This document shows positions 15,275 to 23,629 of a DNA stretch of 64,000 nt, in pieces. The DNA is from JAEUOS01 sp964470865 (lineage in GTDB: Bacteria; Pseudomonadota; Gammaproteobacteria; Burkholderiales; JAEUOS01). The translations under genes and the position numbers were made by a program. Where the stretch lies: assembly GCA_964470865.1 (NCBI GenBank), contig CAYYFR010000001.1, positions 62,001 through 126,000 on the forward strand, given 5' to 3'. The stretch's first letter is position 1. Each line of letters opens with the position of its first letter. The notes beneath the pieces were generated by a model that was not told where the DNA came from, searched no databases, and worked only from the letters and a program-made list of their open reading frames with translations.

Positions 15275-17653
15275 ATGCGATTAGTTTTGGCGGCGTTTGC
15301 TCTGGGCTGTGGGCTTGTACAAGTACAGGCAAGCCTGCCTTCAATCGCCGCGCTGAGCGCAATTGCCGCCGCCGCGGTCGCGGCAACAGTATGGGTTGTT
15401 GCGCCTGCACGCGACGCTGCAAATGACCGGCTGGCATGGCGAACGGGCTGCGCGAAGCTAAGCTGCGGCCTGCTCGCCGGCTTTTTGTGGGCGGCGATAT
15501 TCGCCCACGTGCGTCTGGCCGACGCCCTGCCGGCGCATCTTGAAGGGCGCGACGTCGAGGTGATCGGGATTGTTTCCTCCTTGCCCCAGCATTTCGAGCG
15601 TGGCGTGCGCTTCGAATTCAGCCCGGAACAGGTGCTGACGGCCGGAGCGCACTTGCCAGCCCGCATTCAACTTGCCTGGTACGGTGGCTTCACGCCGGAT
15701 GTCGACCTGCCGAACCCGGCGGTCCATGCTGGCGAGCGCTGGCAATTCAACCTGCGCTTGCGCAAGCCGCACGGCAGTGCCAACCCACACGGCTTTGACT
15801 ACGAAGCCTGGTTGCTGGAGCGCGGTATTCGCGCCACCGGCTATGTGCGGCCGCCCCGCAGCGAGGCGCCGCAGCGGCGGCTGGCCACATTTGTGTGGAC
15901 GCCCGGCACGCTGGTGCACCGGGTGCGCGAAGCTGCACGAACGCGTTTGCAACTGGCACTGGCCGACACGCCCCACGGTGGCGTCATCGTGGCGTTGGCG
16001 GTCGGCGACCAGCGCGCAATCGACAACGACGACTGGCAACTGTTCACCCGCACCGGGGTTGGACATCTGATGAGCATTTCCGGGCTACATGTCACGATGA
16101 TCGCAAGCTTGGGGGCATTTCTTGCGTTTGCCGCATGGCGCCGCTCGGAACGTCTGATGCTGGCGCTGGCGGCACCGCGCGCGGCGGCAGTTGCCGGCTT
16201 GCTGACCGCATTTGCCTATTGCCTGATTGCCGGTTTCGCAGTGCCTGCGCAACGTACGCTGTTCATGTTGGCGGTTGCCGCCTGGTCAGTTTGGCGTGGC
16301 TGGTTCGGCTCCGGCACCAGGGTGCTGGCGATAGCCCTGGGCGCTGTGTGTCTGATCGACCCATGGGCACCGCTGTCCCCCGGTTTCTGGCTGTCGTTCG
16401 GCGCCGTCGCGGTATTGCTGCTGGCCGGCGCCTCGCTAAGCGCCCGCGCGCACTGGCTCAAGACTGCACTTGTCGCGCAGTTGGCGGTGACGCTTGGCCT
16501 GATTCCGCTGACTCTCGCCTTGTTCCAGCAGGTCTCGCTGGCCGGGCCAATGGCCAACGCGCTGGCGATTCCGGTGATCAGTTTCGTTGTCACACCGCTT
16601 GCACTGCTGGCCTGCCTCTTACCCGTGGATGCGCTCGCATTGCTCGCGCACTGGGTGCTGGCGCAATTGATGGACTACCTTGGATGGCTCGGCGCATTCG
16701 ACTGGGCCGTATGGCAACGCGCGGCGCCGCCTGTGTGGACAGTCCTGCTGGCACTCGCCGGCATCGTTTGGTGCCTGATTCCGTGGCCCATGCACTGGCG
16801 CGCACTTGGCGCGGTGTGGATGCTGCCGCTCCTGGCCCACCCGGCGCATGCGCCCGGCACGGGCGACTTGTGGGTCACAGTCCTCGATGTCGGGCAGGGC
16901 CTCGCGGTGGTTGCACGCACCGCCAATCACACGCTGGTGTTCGATACCGGCCCGCAGTATTCGCCCGAAGCCGATGGCGGCAACCGCGTAATCGTGCCCT
17001 ACCTGCGTGGCGAAGGCGTGACGCAGATAGACACGATGGTGGTCAGCCATGATGACAACGATCACACCGGCGGTGCGCTATCAACATTGAAGGCCGTTCC
17101 AACCGGTGTCCTGGCCTCACCGCTGCCCGCGACACACCCGGTGGTTGCAGCAGCCAACGAACGCAGACGCTGCGTGGCCGGCGATCGCTGGACATGGGAT
17201 GCGGTCAATTTCGAATTCCTGCATCCGCAGCGGAGCGACTACGCAGGCATTGCAGACCGGAAGGACAACGCCAGCAGTTGTGTTCTGGCGATACGCGCCC
17301 ACGGCAGGCAGGTGTTGCTGCCGGCCGACATTGAGCGCGATGTCGAAGCGCGCCTGGTCGCTGCCAATGCCGACCTGGCGAGCGAGACGCTGCTGGTGCC
17401 GCATCACGGCAGCAAGACCTCGTCGACCGCGGAATTCCTGGATGCCGTCAAACCGCGTGCCGCCATCGTTGCCGCCGGCTACCGCAACCGCTTTCGCCAT
17501 CCTGCTGCCGAAATACTCGAGCGCTATCAGCAACGTGACATACGTGTGCTGCGCACTGACCAGTCCGGTGCTGTAATCCTGCGCATGCGTGCCGAAGGCA
17601 CCGCGATCACCACCCAGCGCGACCTGCGCCCGCGCTACTGGCACGGACGCTGA
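15275..17653 (+). CDS. comEC: DNA internalisation-related competence protein ComEC/Rec2
   Basis: Inner-membrane channel that passes single-stranded DNA into the cell during natural transformation. 792 residues in the usual order: N-terminal membrane helices and a DUF4131 region (about 1-190), the multi-helix competence domain (about 210-500, with GVGHLMSISGLHVTMIA), and a C-terminal metallo-beta-lactamase domain (about 525-770, with VLDVGQGLAVV, SHDDNDHTGGA and VPHHGSKTSST). All motifs expected of an intact gene are present. Start ATG at 15275; no strong ribosome-binding site seen. Confidence 0.94.
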   Translation: MRLVLAAFALGCGLVQVQASLPSIAALSAIAAAAVAATVWVVAPARDAANDRLAWRTGCAKLSCGLLAGFLWAAIFAHVRLADALPAHLEGRDVEVIGIVSSLPQHFERGVRFEFSPEQVLTAGAHLPARIQLAWYGGFTPDVDLPNPAVHAGERWQFNLRLRKPHGSANPHGFDYEAWLLERGIRATGYVRPPRSEAPQRRLATFVWTPGTLVHRVREAARTRLQLALADTPHGGVIVALAVGDQRAIDNDDWQLFTRTGVGHLMSISGLHVTMIASLGAFLAFAAWRRSERLMLALAAPRAAAVAGLLTAFAYCLIAGFAVPAQRTLFMLAVAAWSVWRGWFGSGTRVLAIALGAVCLIDPWAPLSPGFWLSFGAVAVLLLAGASLSARAHWLKTALVAQLAVTLGLIPLTLALFQQVSLAGPMANALAIPVISFVVTPLALLACLLPVDALALLAHWVLAQLMDYLGWLGAFDWAVWQRAAPPVWTVLLALAGIVWCLIPWPMHWRALGAVWMLPLLAHPAHAPGTGDLWVTVLDVGQGLAVVARTANHTLVFDTGPQYSPEADGGNRVIVPYLRGEGVTQIDTMVVSHDDNDHTGGALSTLKAVPTGVLASPLPATHPVVAAANERRRCVAGDRWTWDAVNFEFLHPQRSDYAGIADRKDNASSCVLAIRAHGRQVLLPADIERDVEARLVAANADLASETLLVPHHGSKTSSTAEFLDAVKPRAAIVAAGYRNRFRHPAAEILERYQQRDIRVLRTDQSGAVILRMRAEGTAITTQRDLRPRYWHGR

Positions 17654-17734
17654 CGGCGTGAAAGCAGTGAGCGCCGCGCAAGACGCGTGCGGCATGCAAT
17701 ACCGATGGCCTGCACCGATGGCCTGCACCAATGC

Positions 17735-19960
17735 TCAGGCCGCCAGCGCAACCTCCATTGGATGCGCCGAAAGCGCATCGATCGCCCGGTCGATCATCGG
17801 CGCGGAGTTGTCTGCCACCACCGCAACGCCGCGGCGCAACAAGCCGGCCAACGTGTTCACGCTCATCTGGCGCATGCGGCTGCCATTGGTAAATAGGTAA
17901 AACGTGCGTTTCGGGCTGACCCAGGTAAGCGTGAAGCGGTCGTCGCTCTGTTCATCGGAAAATTCCAACGTTGTACCGCGTGCCAGCTCAAGCACCCGGC
18001 ATTCGTAGTCGTCGGTACCACTGACCAGCGGCACCGGTTTTAGCGTCGGCAGGTCGCCGCTTTGACTCGGCACCGGCCGCGAAGGCACGTCGACCACCGC
18101 GGCCTTGGCCGCTGCGATCGCCTCGGTATGCGCACGCATGAGACGGTTGAAGAATGCCTGGCGTTCAAGTTCCGCCACGCCAAGTGCCATGACTCCGCGC
18201 ATCAGGCCGCGCACCAACCTTGGCAACATGCCGGCCAGGGTCGGAATGTCGGCGCGGCCCTTGGCTTGCACGCTCCAGATCAGGTCGGCAGCAAGGTTCA
18301 GGCGGGACGCCACCGAGTCCTCGCCTGTCAACTTCTTGAGATGCGCTTCCACCACCGCACGCAGCCACAGCGTGGAAATGAATTCGCGCATGAACTCCGG
18401 CGTGTCCGGAGAAATGCGCGTCGCCAGATCGGCGCGCGCGGCGGCGTCGGCGGCGGCAAGTGCCTCCTGGACAGCCAGGCCCTCGGCATGCAAATTCGCC
18501 GACTTCTCGGCCGCGGCATGCTCGCGCGCCACCAACAGATCGAGTTCCTCGAGCGCGGTTTGAAACACCGACACATCGTCCTTGAACTGCACAGCCAGGT
18601 CGTCGACGATGTGCTTGATGCCGCGCATGAAGACGCCGTCTTCGACACGGTCTATCGCCGGATCGGCACCGGCCTCGGCGATGCGGTCAAGCAGGCGCCG
18701 CATGGGATGCTCGCGGCGCGCAAAAAAACTGCGATCAAGTATAGCCGCCTTGACCGCAACTATCTGCAGCCGCGCGATGAGGCCCTTGATGTGATCGTCG
18801 ATCTTGGTGTCATTGTGCAGATAGTCGAAGACCACGGTCACCAGTTCGATCGTCAATTGATCGAGCGGTGTGCCCTCGGCAATCAAGCTGCGGTCGAGTT
18901 CACGCAAAAAACTGGGGGCAAGAAAGCCGGCGCTCGCCCCGAGGTTGGCATCGGTTTGCAGGCGTGCGAGGATCTCGAGCAGCGACTCGCTGGCGGCGAT
19001 CGGGGTATCGCCGGTGGCGAATCGCGCCGGATCGGCCAGCATGCGCAGGCTCTCAACACGGGCCGACGCCTGCCCCTGGGCCAGGCCGGCCAGCAGACTG
19101 GCAATCGCCATGGGTTCATTGCCCATTGAGCTACCCAGCCAACCGCTGCGATCGCCAGGCTGTGCGCCGTCGAACTGTGAAAGCCGCCCGCTTTGAGACA
19201 AGGCGTGCATGCGCTGGGTCGCGCTCAGACCCATCATGCGCTGCGAGGTACCCATCGGGTCGGCGTTGGTCTTCACACTGTGACGAATCCGCGGCAGGAT
19301 ATGGTGCGCCACCAGACTCTGGTTGACCGCATGGTAAATCTGCGTGATCGATTTCGACAGGTAAGGCTGAAACGCGGCCAGTAGCGCCTGTTTGACCGCG
19401 TCTTCGGCCGGTATGTGGTTGCAGGCAAGCTTCAGGGCTTCAAAAATCGCTTCCGGACTGAGCGGGTTGTCGGCGTCTTCAAGGGACTCGCGATTGAGCA
19501 ACATTCCGAAGCGGGCACGAATGCCCAGGATCTCCTGGTTATCGACCGAACTCATCACCGTTTTGGCCAAGCGGTCGATGGCGATGCCGGTTTCAATGAT
19601 CGAGTCCGACACCAATGAAAGTTCGATGCCACCGAAGTCACTTGGGCCCGGCCTGGCAGCTGCCGCGGTTTTCGGCGCGGCGCTACCGGCGTTCAGGCGT
19701 TTGTCGTAGATAGTCTTGAAGCTCTCCTCGAACTGGCGCTGTATCTCGGCACGATGCTGGCGTACCCGCGTCATGGCGTCGAGATACACCTGCTGCTCGT
19801 CGCGTTTGCACGTCTTGTCAGCCAGTTGGAACAGATCTTCGTCGATTTTGGCCAGCGCGCCGGCGATCACTTCTGCCAGGCGCGAGCGGGCGATGTCACG
19901 GCACTGTTCAAGGAGCGTTGTCACAGTCGATGGATTTGGCGCTTTCGGAGCTTCGTTCAT
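17735..19960 (-). CDS. DUF1631 family protein
   Basis: 741-residue cytoplasmic protein of the DUF1631 family, common in beta- and gammaproteobacteria and sometimes mislabelled thymidine phosphorylase. Helical throughout, with blocks LLEQCRDIARSRLAEVI near the start, PLSPEAIFEALKLACNHIPA, and LDRIAEAGADPAIDRVEDGV; the last 100 residues (about 640-741) form a separate beta-rich region resembling a PilZ-like domain (ECRVLELARGTTLEF). Function not known. Ends convergent with comEC. Confidence 0.82.
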   Translation of the reverse strand: MNEAPKAPNPSTVTTLLEQCRDIARSRLAEVIAGALAKIDEDLFQLADKTCKRDEQQVYLDAMTRVRQHRAEIQRQFEESFKTIYDKRLNAGSAAPKTAAAARPGPSDFGGIELSLVSDSIIETGIAIDRLAKTVMSSVDNQEILGIRARFGMLLNRESLEDADNPLSPEAIFEALKLACNHIPAEDAVKQALLAAFQPYLSKSITQIYHAVNQSLVAHHILPRIRHSVKTNADPMGTSQRMMGLSATQRMHALSQSGRLSQFDGAQPGDRSGWLGSSMGNEPMAIASLLAGLAQGQASARVESLRMLADPARFATGDTPIAASESLLEILARLQTDANLGASAGFLAPSFLRELDRSLIAEGTPLDQLTIELVTVVFDYLHNDTKIDDHIKGLIARLQIVAVKAAILDRSFFARREHPMRRLLDRIAEAGADPAIDRVEDGVFMRGIKHIVDDLAVQFKDDVSVFQTALEELDLLVAREHAAAEKSANLHAEGLAVQEALAAADAAARADLATRISPDTPEFMREFISTLWLRAVVEAHLKKLTGEDSVASRLNLAADLIWSVQAKGRADIPTLAGMLPRLVRGLMRGVMALGVAELERQAFFNRLMRAHTEAIAAAKAAVVDVPSRPVPSQSGDLPTLKPVPLVSGTDDYECRVLELARGTTLEFSDEQSDDRFTLTWVSPKRTFYLFTNGSRMRQMSVNTLAGLLRRGVAVVADNSAPMIDRAIDALSAHPMEVALAA

Positions 19961-20293
19961 GGGCTATTCCTGCGGCGGATGGGAGGCATGACGCATGTTT
20001 ATGACGTAAGCATAAAACCATTGCACTATGCCGTTGTCATTTACTGTCGTCAAGCAGAGGCTTTGCGCTCCGTGGTCCATAAACGGCCAAAATCGAGAAA
20101 ACCTGAGCAAGAATGTCAAAAACTGTGACGCAAGTCACAATTCCGGTTTCATGCCCCTCAAAGCGAGCGCTTTGCATGTCGTCGTTGCGCCCTACTCGCC
20201 ATTCGCCGCTGGCTTACTGCACCAGGAATGAGACAGAGGATGCCGGCCTGCCCAAGCCATCGAGTCATTCCAGCCGCGGCATTCGAGGATGCG
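19961..20293. other. Gene-free spacer upstream of the DUF1631 gene
   Basis: 333 nt with no supportable open frame in either strand. It is more AT-rich than its surroundings around 19990-20130 and contains a CRP-like palindrome (listed separately). The spacer lies upstream of DUF1631 and downstream of the TPR gene, so it most likely holds the DUF1631 promoter. Confidence 0.6.
20124..20139. promoter_or_regulatory. CRP-like palindrome
   Basis: TGTGA-N6-TCACA, an exact match to both half-sites and the spacing of the CRP consensus, centred 172 nt upstream of the DUF1631 start codon. Betaproteobacteria have several CRP/FNR-family regulators; which one binds here cannot be told from this window. 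Confidence 0.5.
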
Positions 20294-20965
20294 TCAGGTG
20301 GCCTTGCGTTGCCGCTCGTTCATCAATTCACGCAAGGTCCACACATTTTCTGCGACGCCGCTCAGGTTCGGGTTGACGGCCAACGCCTTCGCGAAATACT
20401 CCAAAGCCAACTCGTAGTTCGCAAGAACCGTATAAATCTGGCCGTATCCCGCGAGCGCGCCGAAATGGTTTGGGTTGCGCTTGATCACCTCCTCGCAATC
20501 GGCCAGCGATTCGCGCAGCCGACCCATGAAATACAGCACTGTGGCACGCTTGTTCCAGGCCTCGGCAAACCCGGGCTTCAAGCGAATGATTTCGCTAAAG
20601 GTGGCGATGGCATCTTCGGCTGCGCCTGAATTCATTTGCGCCACGCCTTTGGCATACAGTTTGTCGATGCGCGCATCGCCGCTGCGTGACCACACCTTCC
20701 ACAGGGCTGCCTCGGCGGCTGCGCGGGCGTGGGCATCGGTATCGAACAACAGATTGGCCAAGGCATCGGCGTCCTGCATACGTCCGATCATGCCAAGACG
20801 CTCGACCGCCGCTCGCCGCACTGGCGCGGCACTGTTTGTCAATTGCCGCAATGCCTGTTCGCGCGAAATTGGCGCAACCTGTGCGCCCATGGCGGTCATG
20901 CAAAATGCCAGCCCGACCCAGGTTGCCGCCACCCCCCACCCGCGTGGGCTTCGTCCGAACCTCAT
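20294..20965 (-). CDS. Exported TPR-repeat protein
   Basis: 223 residues with an N-terminal signal peptide (about 1-32), a HEAT-like helical stretch (RRAAVERLGMIGRM...) and at least three TPR repeats in the second half (KGVAQMNSGAAEDAIATFSE, FMGRLRESLADCEEV, VLANYELALEYFAKALAVNP). It probably acts as a periplasmic protein-binding scaffold. The ATG at 20965 overlaps the stop of the DUF2461 gene as ATGA, so the two are coupled; the longer frame upstream lies inside that gene. Confidence 0.75.
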   Translation of the reverse strand: MRFGRSPRGWGVAATWVGLAFCMTAMGAQVAPISREQALRQLTNSAAPVRRAAVERLGMIGRMQDADALANLLFDTDAHARAAAEAALWKVWSRSGDARIDKLYAKGVAQMNSGAAEDAIATFSEIIRLKPGFAEAWNKRATVLYFMGRLRESLADCEEVIKRNPNHFGALAGYGQIYTVLANYELALEYFAKALAVNPNLSGVAENVWTLRELMNERQRKAT

Positions 20966-21624
20966 TGCAGCGCCCCGCGCAACCAATTTACCAGCGGCAA
21001 CGCACGCTTGAAGCCGGCAGCGACCTGACTGGCCAGGCCTTTCGCGTCGAGTCCCGCAACCGACGTGTCGGTCCAGACAATGAAACTCTTTTGTTTGATG
21101 AACTCGATATGCGGTGTAGCCACGGCATAGCCCTTGGGTGGGCGCACCAGGCGACCTTCGTCGGCGAACTGGCCGAAATGCGACCACAGGCTTTTGACAT
21201 TCAGCAGACGCCCAAAGGTAGCCGGATCTGTCGCGATCGAGGCTCGAATCTTCGCCAGCACGTCCGCTGGCGGCATGTAGCAGCCGCCAGCTACCAGAAG
21301 CTTGCCGTGATGATCGATATGGAAATAATAGTGCGACCCCGGATCTTTTTTGCCGCCCGGCGCGATCACTGCTGAAAAATTGGTCTTGTAGAGGCTCTTG
21401 TCTTTCGAAAAACGGATATCACGGTTGATACGGAACTGGGCTTTCCTGGGGTCCTGCCCGGCGACCGCCGGATCAAAGCGCGCGGTTTCGCTGATGATGC
21501 GCGCCACCAACTGAGTAAACTCCGCGCGCAAGATGTCGTACGAAGGCTTGTTCATGGCGAACCAGGCGCGATTGTTGTTTTCGGCCAGGCCTTCAAGATA
21601 GTTGACGAGTTCGCGGGTGTTCAT
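20962..21624 (-). CDS. DUF2461 family protein
   Basis: 220 residues matching the DUF2461/TIGR02453 family of unknown function. Typical blocks are NNRAWFAMNKPSYD, RINRDIRFSKDKSLYKTNF and SHYYFHIDHHGKLLVAGGCY. Complete, starting with ATG at 21624. It precedes the TPR gene in a two-gene unit. Confidence 0.85.
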   Translation of the reverse strand: MNTRELVNYLEGLAENNNRAWFAMNKPSYDILRAEFTQLVARIISETARFDPAVAGQDPRKAQFRINRDIRFSKDKSLYKTNFSAVIAPGGKKDPGSHYYFHIDHHGKLLVAGGCYMPPADVLAKIRASIATDPATFGRLLNVKSLWSHFGQFADEGRLVRPPKGYAVATPHIEFIKQKSFIVWTDTSVAGLDAKGLASQVAAGFKRALPLVNWLRGALQ

Positions 21625-21847
21625 TCGGGTACTTGCTCCATGCGCCAGCGACCATGATAAACGTGTTCGACAGGTGCAACACGAGGCAGCCGAACGTGCA
21701 ATCTTCCGCGCATGTCCTGGTCATTCGCGGACTTAGGCGCGGGCCGCGGCCTTCTGCCGTTGCTCCCGCAACAGACCATCGTGTCAGTGTGGTGCAAGGC
21801 GGACGCGCTAAACTTGCAGTCTGAACGTTCAACAGGAGATGCAAGTC

Positions 21848-23032
21848 ATGGCCCAGCGTGAAGTGATGGTTTTGTCCGGCGTACGCACCGCGATCGGCAC
21901 CTTTGGCGGTGCGCTCAAGGACACCCCTGCGGTCGACCTGGCGGCAGCTGTGGTGCGCGCCTCGGTGACGCGCGCAAAGATCGATCCGGCGCAGGTCGGC
22001 CATGTCGCCTTTGGCCATGTGGTCAACACCGATGTGCGCGACATGTATTTATCACGCATGGCGACCATCAACGGCGGCCTGCCGATCGAAACGCCAGCCT
22101 TCAACGTCAACCGGCTGTGCGGTTCGGGCCTGCAGGCAATTGTTTCGGTGGCGCAGTCGATCCTCCTGGGTGACGCCGAGGCCGGCGTCGCCGGCGGTGC
22201 GGAGGTCATGAGCCGGGCACCTTACTGGCTGCCGACCAGTCGCTGGGGTGCGCGCATGGGCGACGGAAAAATGATCGATCCGATGGTCGGTGCTCTGCAT
22301 GATCCGTTTAACGTGATCCACATGGGCGTCACCGCCGAGAACGTGGCACGCCAGTGCGGTATCAGCCGCGAGCAGCAGGACCAACTGGCGGTCGAAAGCC
22401 ACAATCGCGCCCAGCGCGCTATCGCCGGCGGCTATTTCAAGGAACAGATTCTCGGCATCGAGATGAAGTCGCGCAAAGGCCCGGTGGTGTTCGATACCGA
22501 TGAGCATGTGCGCATCGACTGCACCATGGCAGACATGGCCAAATTGAAGCCGGTGTTCGAAAAGGAAGGCACGGTGACCGCCGGCAACGCTTCCGGCATC
22601 AACGACGCCGCCGCAGCGCTGGTGTTGATGGAAGCCGGCGCAGCCGCGGCCGGCGGCCACAAAGCGCTGGCCCGTCTGGTCGGCTATGCACATGCCGGCC
22701 TTGAGCCCAAGATCATGGGCCTGGGCCCGGTGCCGGCGACGCGCAACGTACTCAAGAAAACCGGTCTCACACTCGACCAGATGGATGTGATCGAAGCCAA
22801 CGAAGCGTTCGCCGCCCAGGCACTGGGAGTCAGCAAGGAACTGGGCTTCGACCCGAAAAAGGTCAATCCGAACGGCAGCGGCATCTCCCTCGGCCACCCC
22901 ATCGGCGCCACCGGCGCCATCATCAGCGTCAAGGCGATCTACGAACTGCATCGTACCGGAGGACGCTACGCGCTGGTCACCATGTGCATCGGTGGTGGCC
23001 AGGGCATCGCGGCGGTTTTCGAGCGGGTCTGA
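21848..23032 (+). CDS. Acetyl-CoA acetyltransferase (thiolase)
   Basis: Thiolase family II enzyme interconverting two acetyl-CoA and acetoacetyl-CoA, or cleaving longer 3-ketoacyl-CoA. Nucleophilic Cys91 is in NRLCGSGLQAI, His in SGISLGHPIGATGA and the second Cys in TMCIGGGQG. 394 residues. The ATG at 21848 has AGGAG at good spacing; an ATG at 21839 directly abuts that site and is unlikely. It stands alone, so degradative (AtoB/BktB) and PHB-pathway (PhaA) roles cannot be separated. Confidence 0.92.
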   Translation: MAQREVMVLSGVRTAIGTFGGALKDTPAVDLAAAVVRASVTRAKIDPAQVGHVAFGHVVNTDVRDMYLSRMATINGGLPIETPAFNVNRLCGSGLQAIVSVAQSILLGDAEAGVAGGAEVMSRAPYWLPTSRWGARMGDGKMIDPMVGALHDPFNVIHMGVTAENVARQCGISREQQDQLAVESHNRAQRAIAGGYFKEQILGIEMKSRKGPVVFDTDEHVRIDCTMADMAKLKPVFEKEGTVTAGNASGINDAAAALVLMEAGAAAAGGHKALARLVGYAHAGLEPKIMGLGPVPATRNVLKKTGLTLDQMDVIEANEAFAAQALGVSKELGFDPKKVNPNGSGISLGHPIGATGAIISVKAIYELHRTGGRYALVTMCIGGGQGIAAVFERV

Positions 23033-23150
23033 AGCGACCCCTGGCGTGCACAATGTCTATGCAATAATGCTTCGCGCCAGGGAAACCTGACCTGCCCCGA
23101 ATTTGCCACCCGCCGGCCGCGATGTGCATGTCGGCACCGTAAAGGGTATG

Positions 23151-23268
23151 CTTAGGGAAACACTGAACAAGTCCGTAGGTCGAGCAGGTCGCTCTTGCAA
23201 GACATTGAATCGATTCGACTCTTCGTTCGCGGATCCGGATTCCAGGGACTTGTTCAGCGTTTTCCTAG
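23151..23268. mobile_element. MITE-like element with about 22-bp terminal inverted repeats
   Basis: A left arm (23151-23174) ending ACACTGAACAAGTCC is mirrored by a right arm (23246-23268) starting GGACTTGTTCAGCG; outside that perfect 12-bp core the arms differ at only a few positions. They enclose about 71 nt with no coding capacity, total 118 bp. Non-coding DNA with long terminal inverted repeats fits a miniature inverted-repeat element moved by a transposase encoded elsewhere. It ends 43 nt before the cytochrome start codon. Confidence 0.65.
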
Positions 23269-23311
23269 CGTGAAACGGCGCCGACCGGCGCGAACACACC
23301 CGGAGGTCCAA

Positions 23312-23620
23312 ATGCGAAGCGAAGTTGCGGCGGGCGTCTGCGCCATCCTGATTCTGGCCAGCCATACCGCCATGGCGCAAGACAAGGCACCGCAGGCGCG
23401 TGGTGAGTTGTTGTACTCGACGTTTTGTGTCAGTTGCCACACCACCCAGATGCACTGGCGTGACAAAAAAATCGCCCGCGACCTGCCCGGGTTGCGTGCA
23501 CAGGTGCTGCGCTGGCAGACTAATGTCGGCCAGAAATGGGATCGCAGCGACGTCGATGAAGTCGTCAACTACCTGAACCGCACGTTCTACAAGTTTCCTG
23601 GCGCCACCGACAAGGGTTGA
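23312..23620 (+). CDS. Small periplasmic c-type cytochrome
   Basis: 102 residues: signal peptide (1 to about 22, ending TAMAQ), then one haem-binding motif CVSCH (Cys39, Cys42, His43). The ATG at 23312 has GGAGG at 5-nt spacing; the open frame upstream enters the MITE-like element and is not protein-like. No conserved methionine is seen in the C-terminal half to serve as the usual sixth haem ligand, so the iron may be five-coordinate or have another ligand. Partner unknown; it ends 9 nt from the convergent oxoprolinase gene. Confidence 0.8.
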   Translation: MRSEVAAGVCAILILASHTAMAQDKAPQARGELLYSTFCVSCHTTQMHWRDKKIARDLPGLRAQVLRWQTNVGQKWDRSDVDEVVNYLNRTFYKFPGATDKG

Positions 23621-23629
23621 GCGCCGCGC

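Noticed and set aside
17701..17726. Two tandem 13-bp copies after comEC
   Set aside because: Only two units in a short convergent spacer; no wider repeat array or function can be supported.
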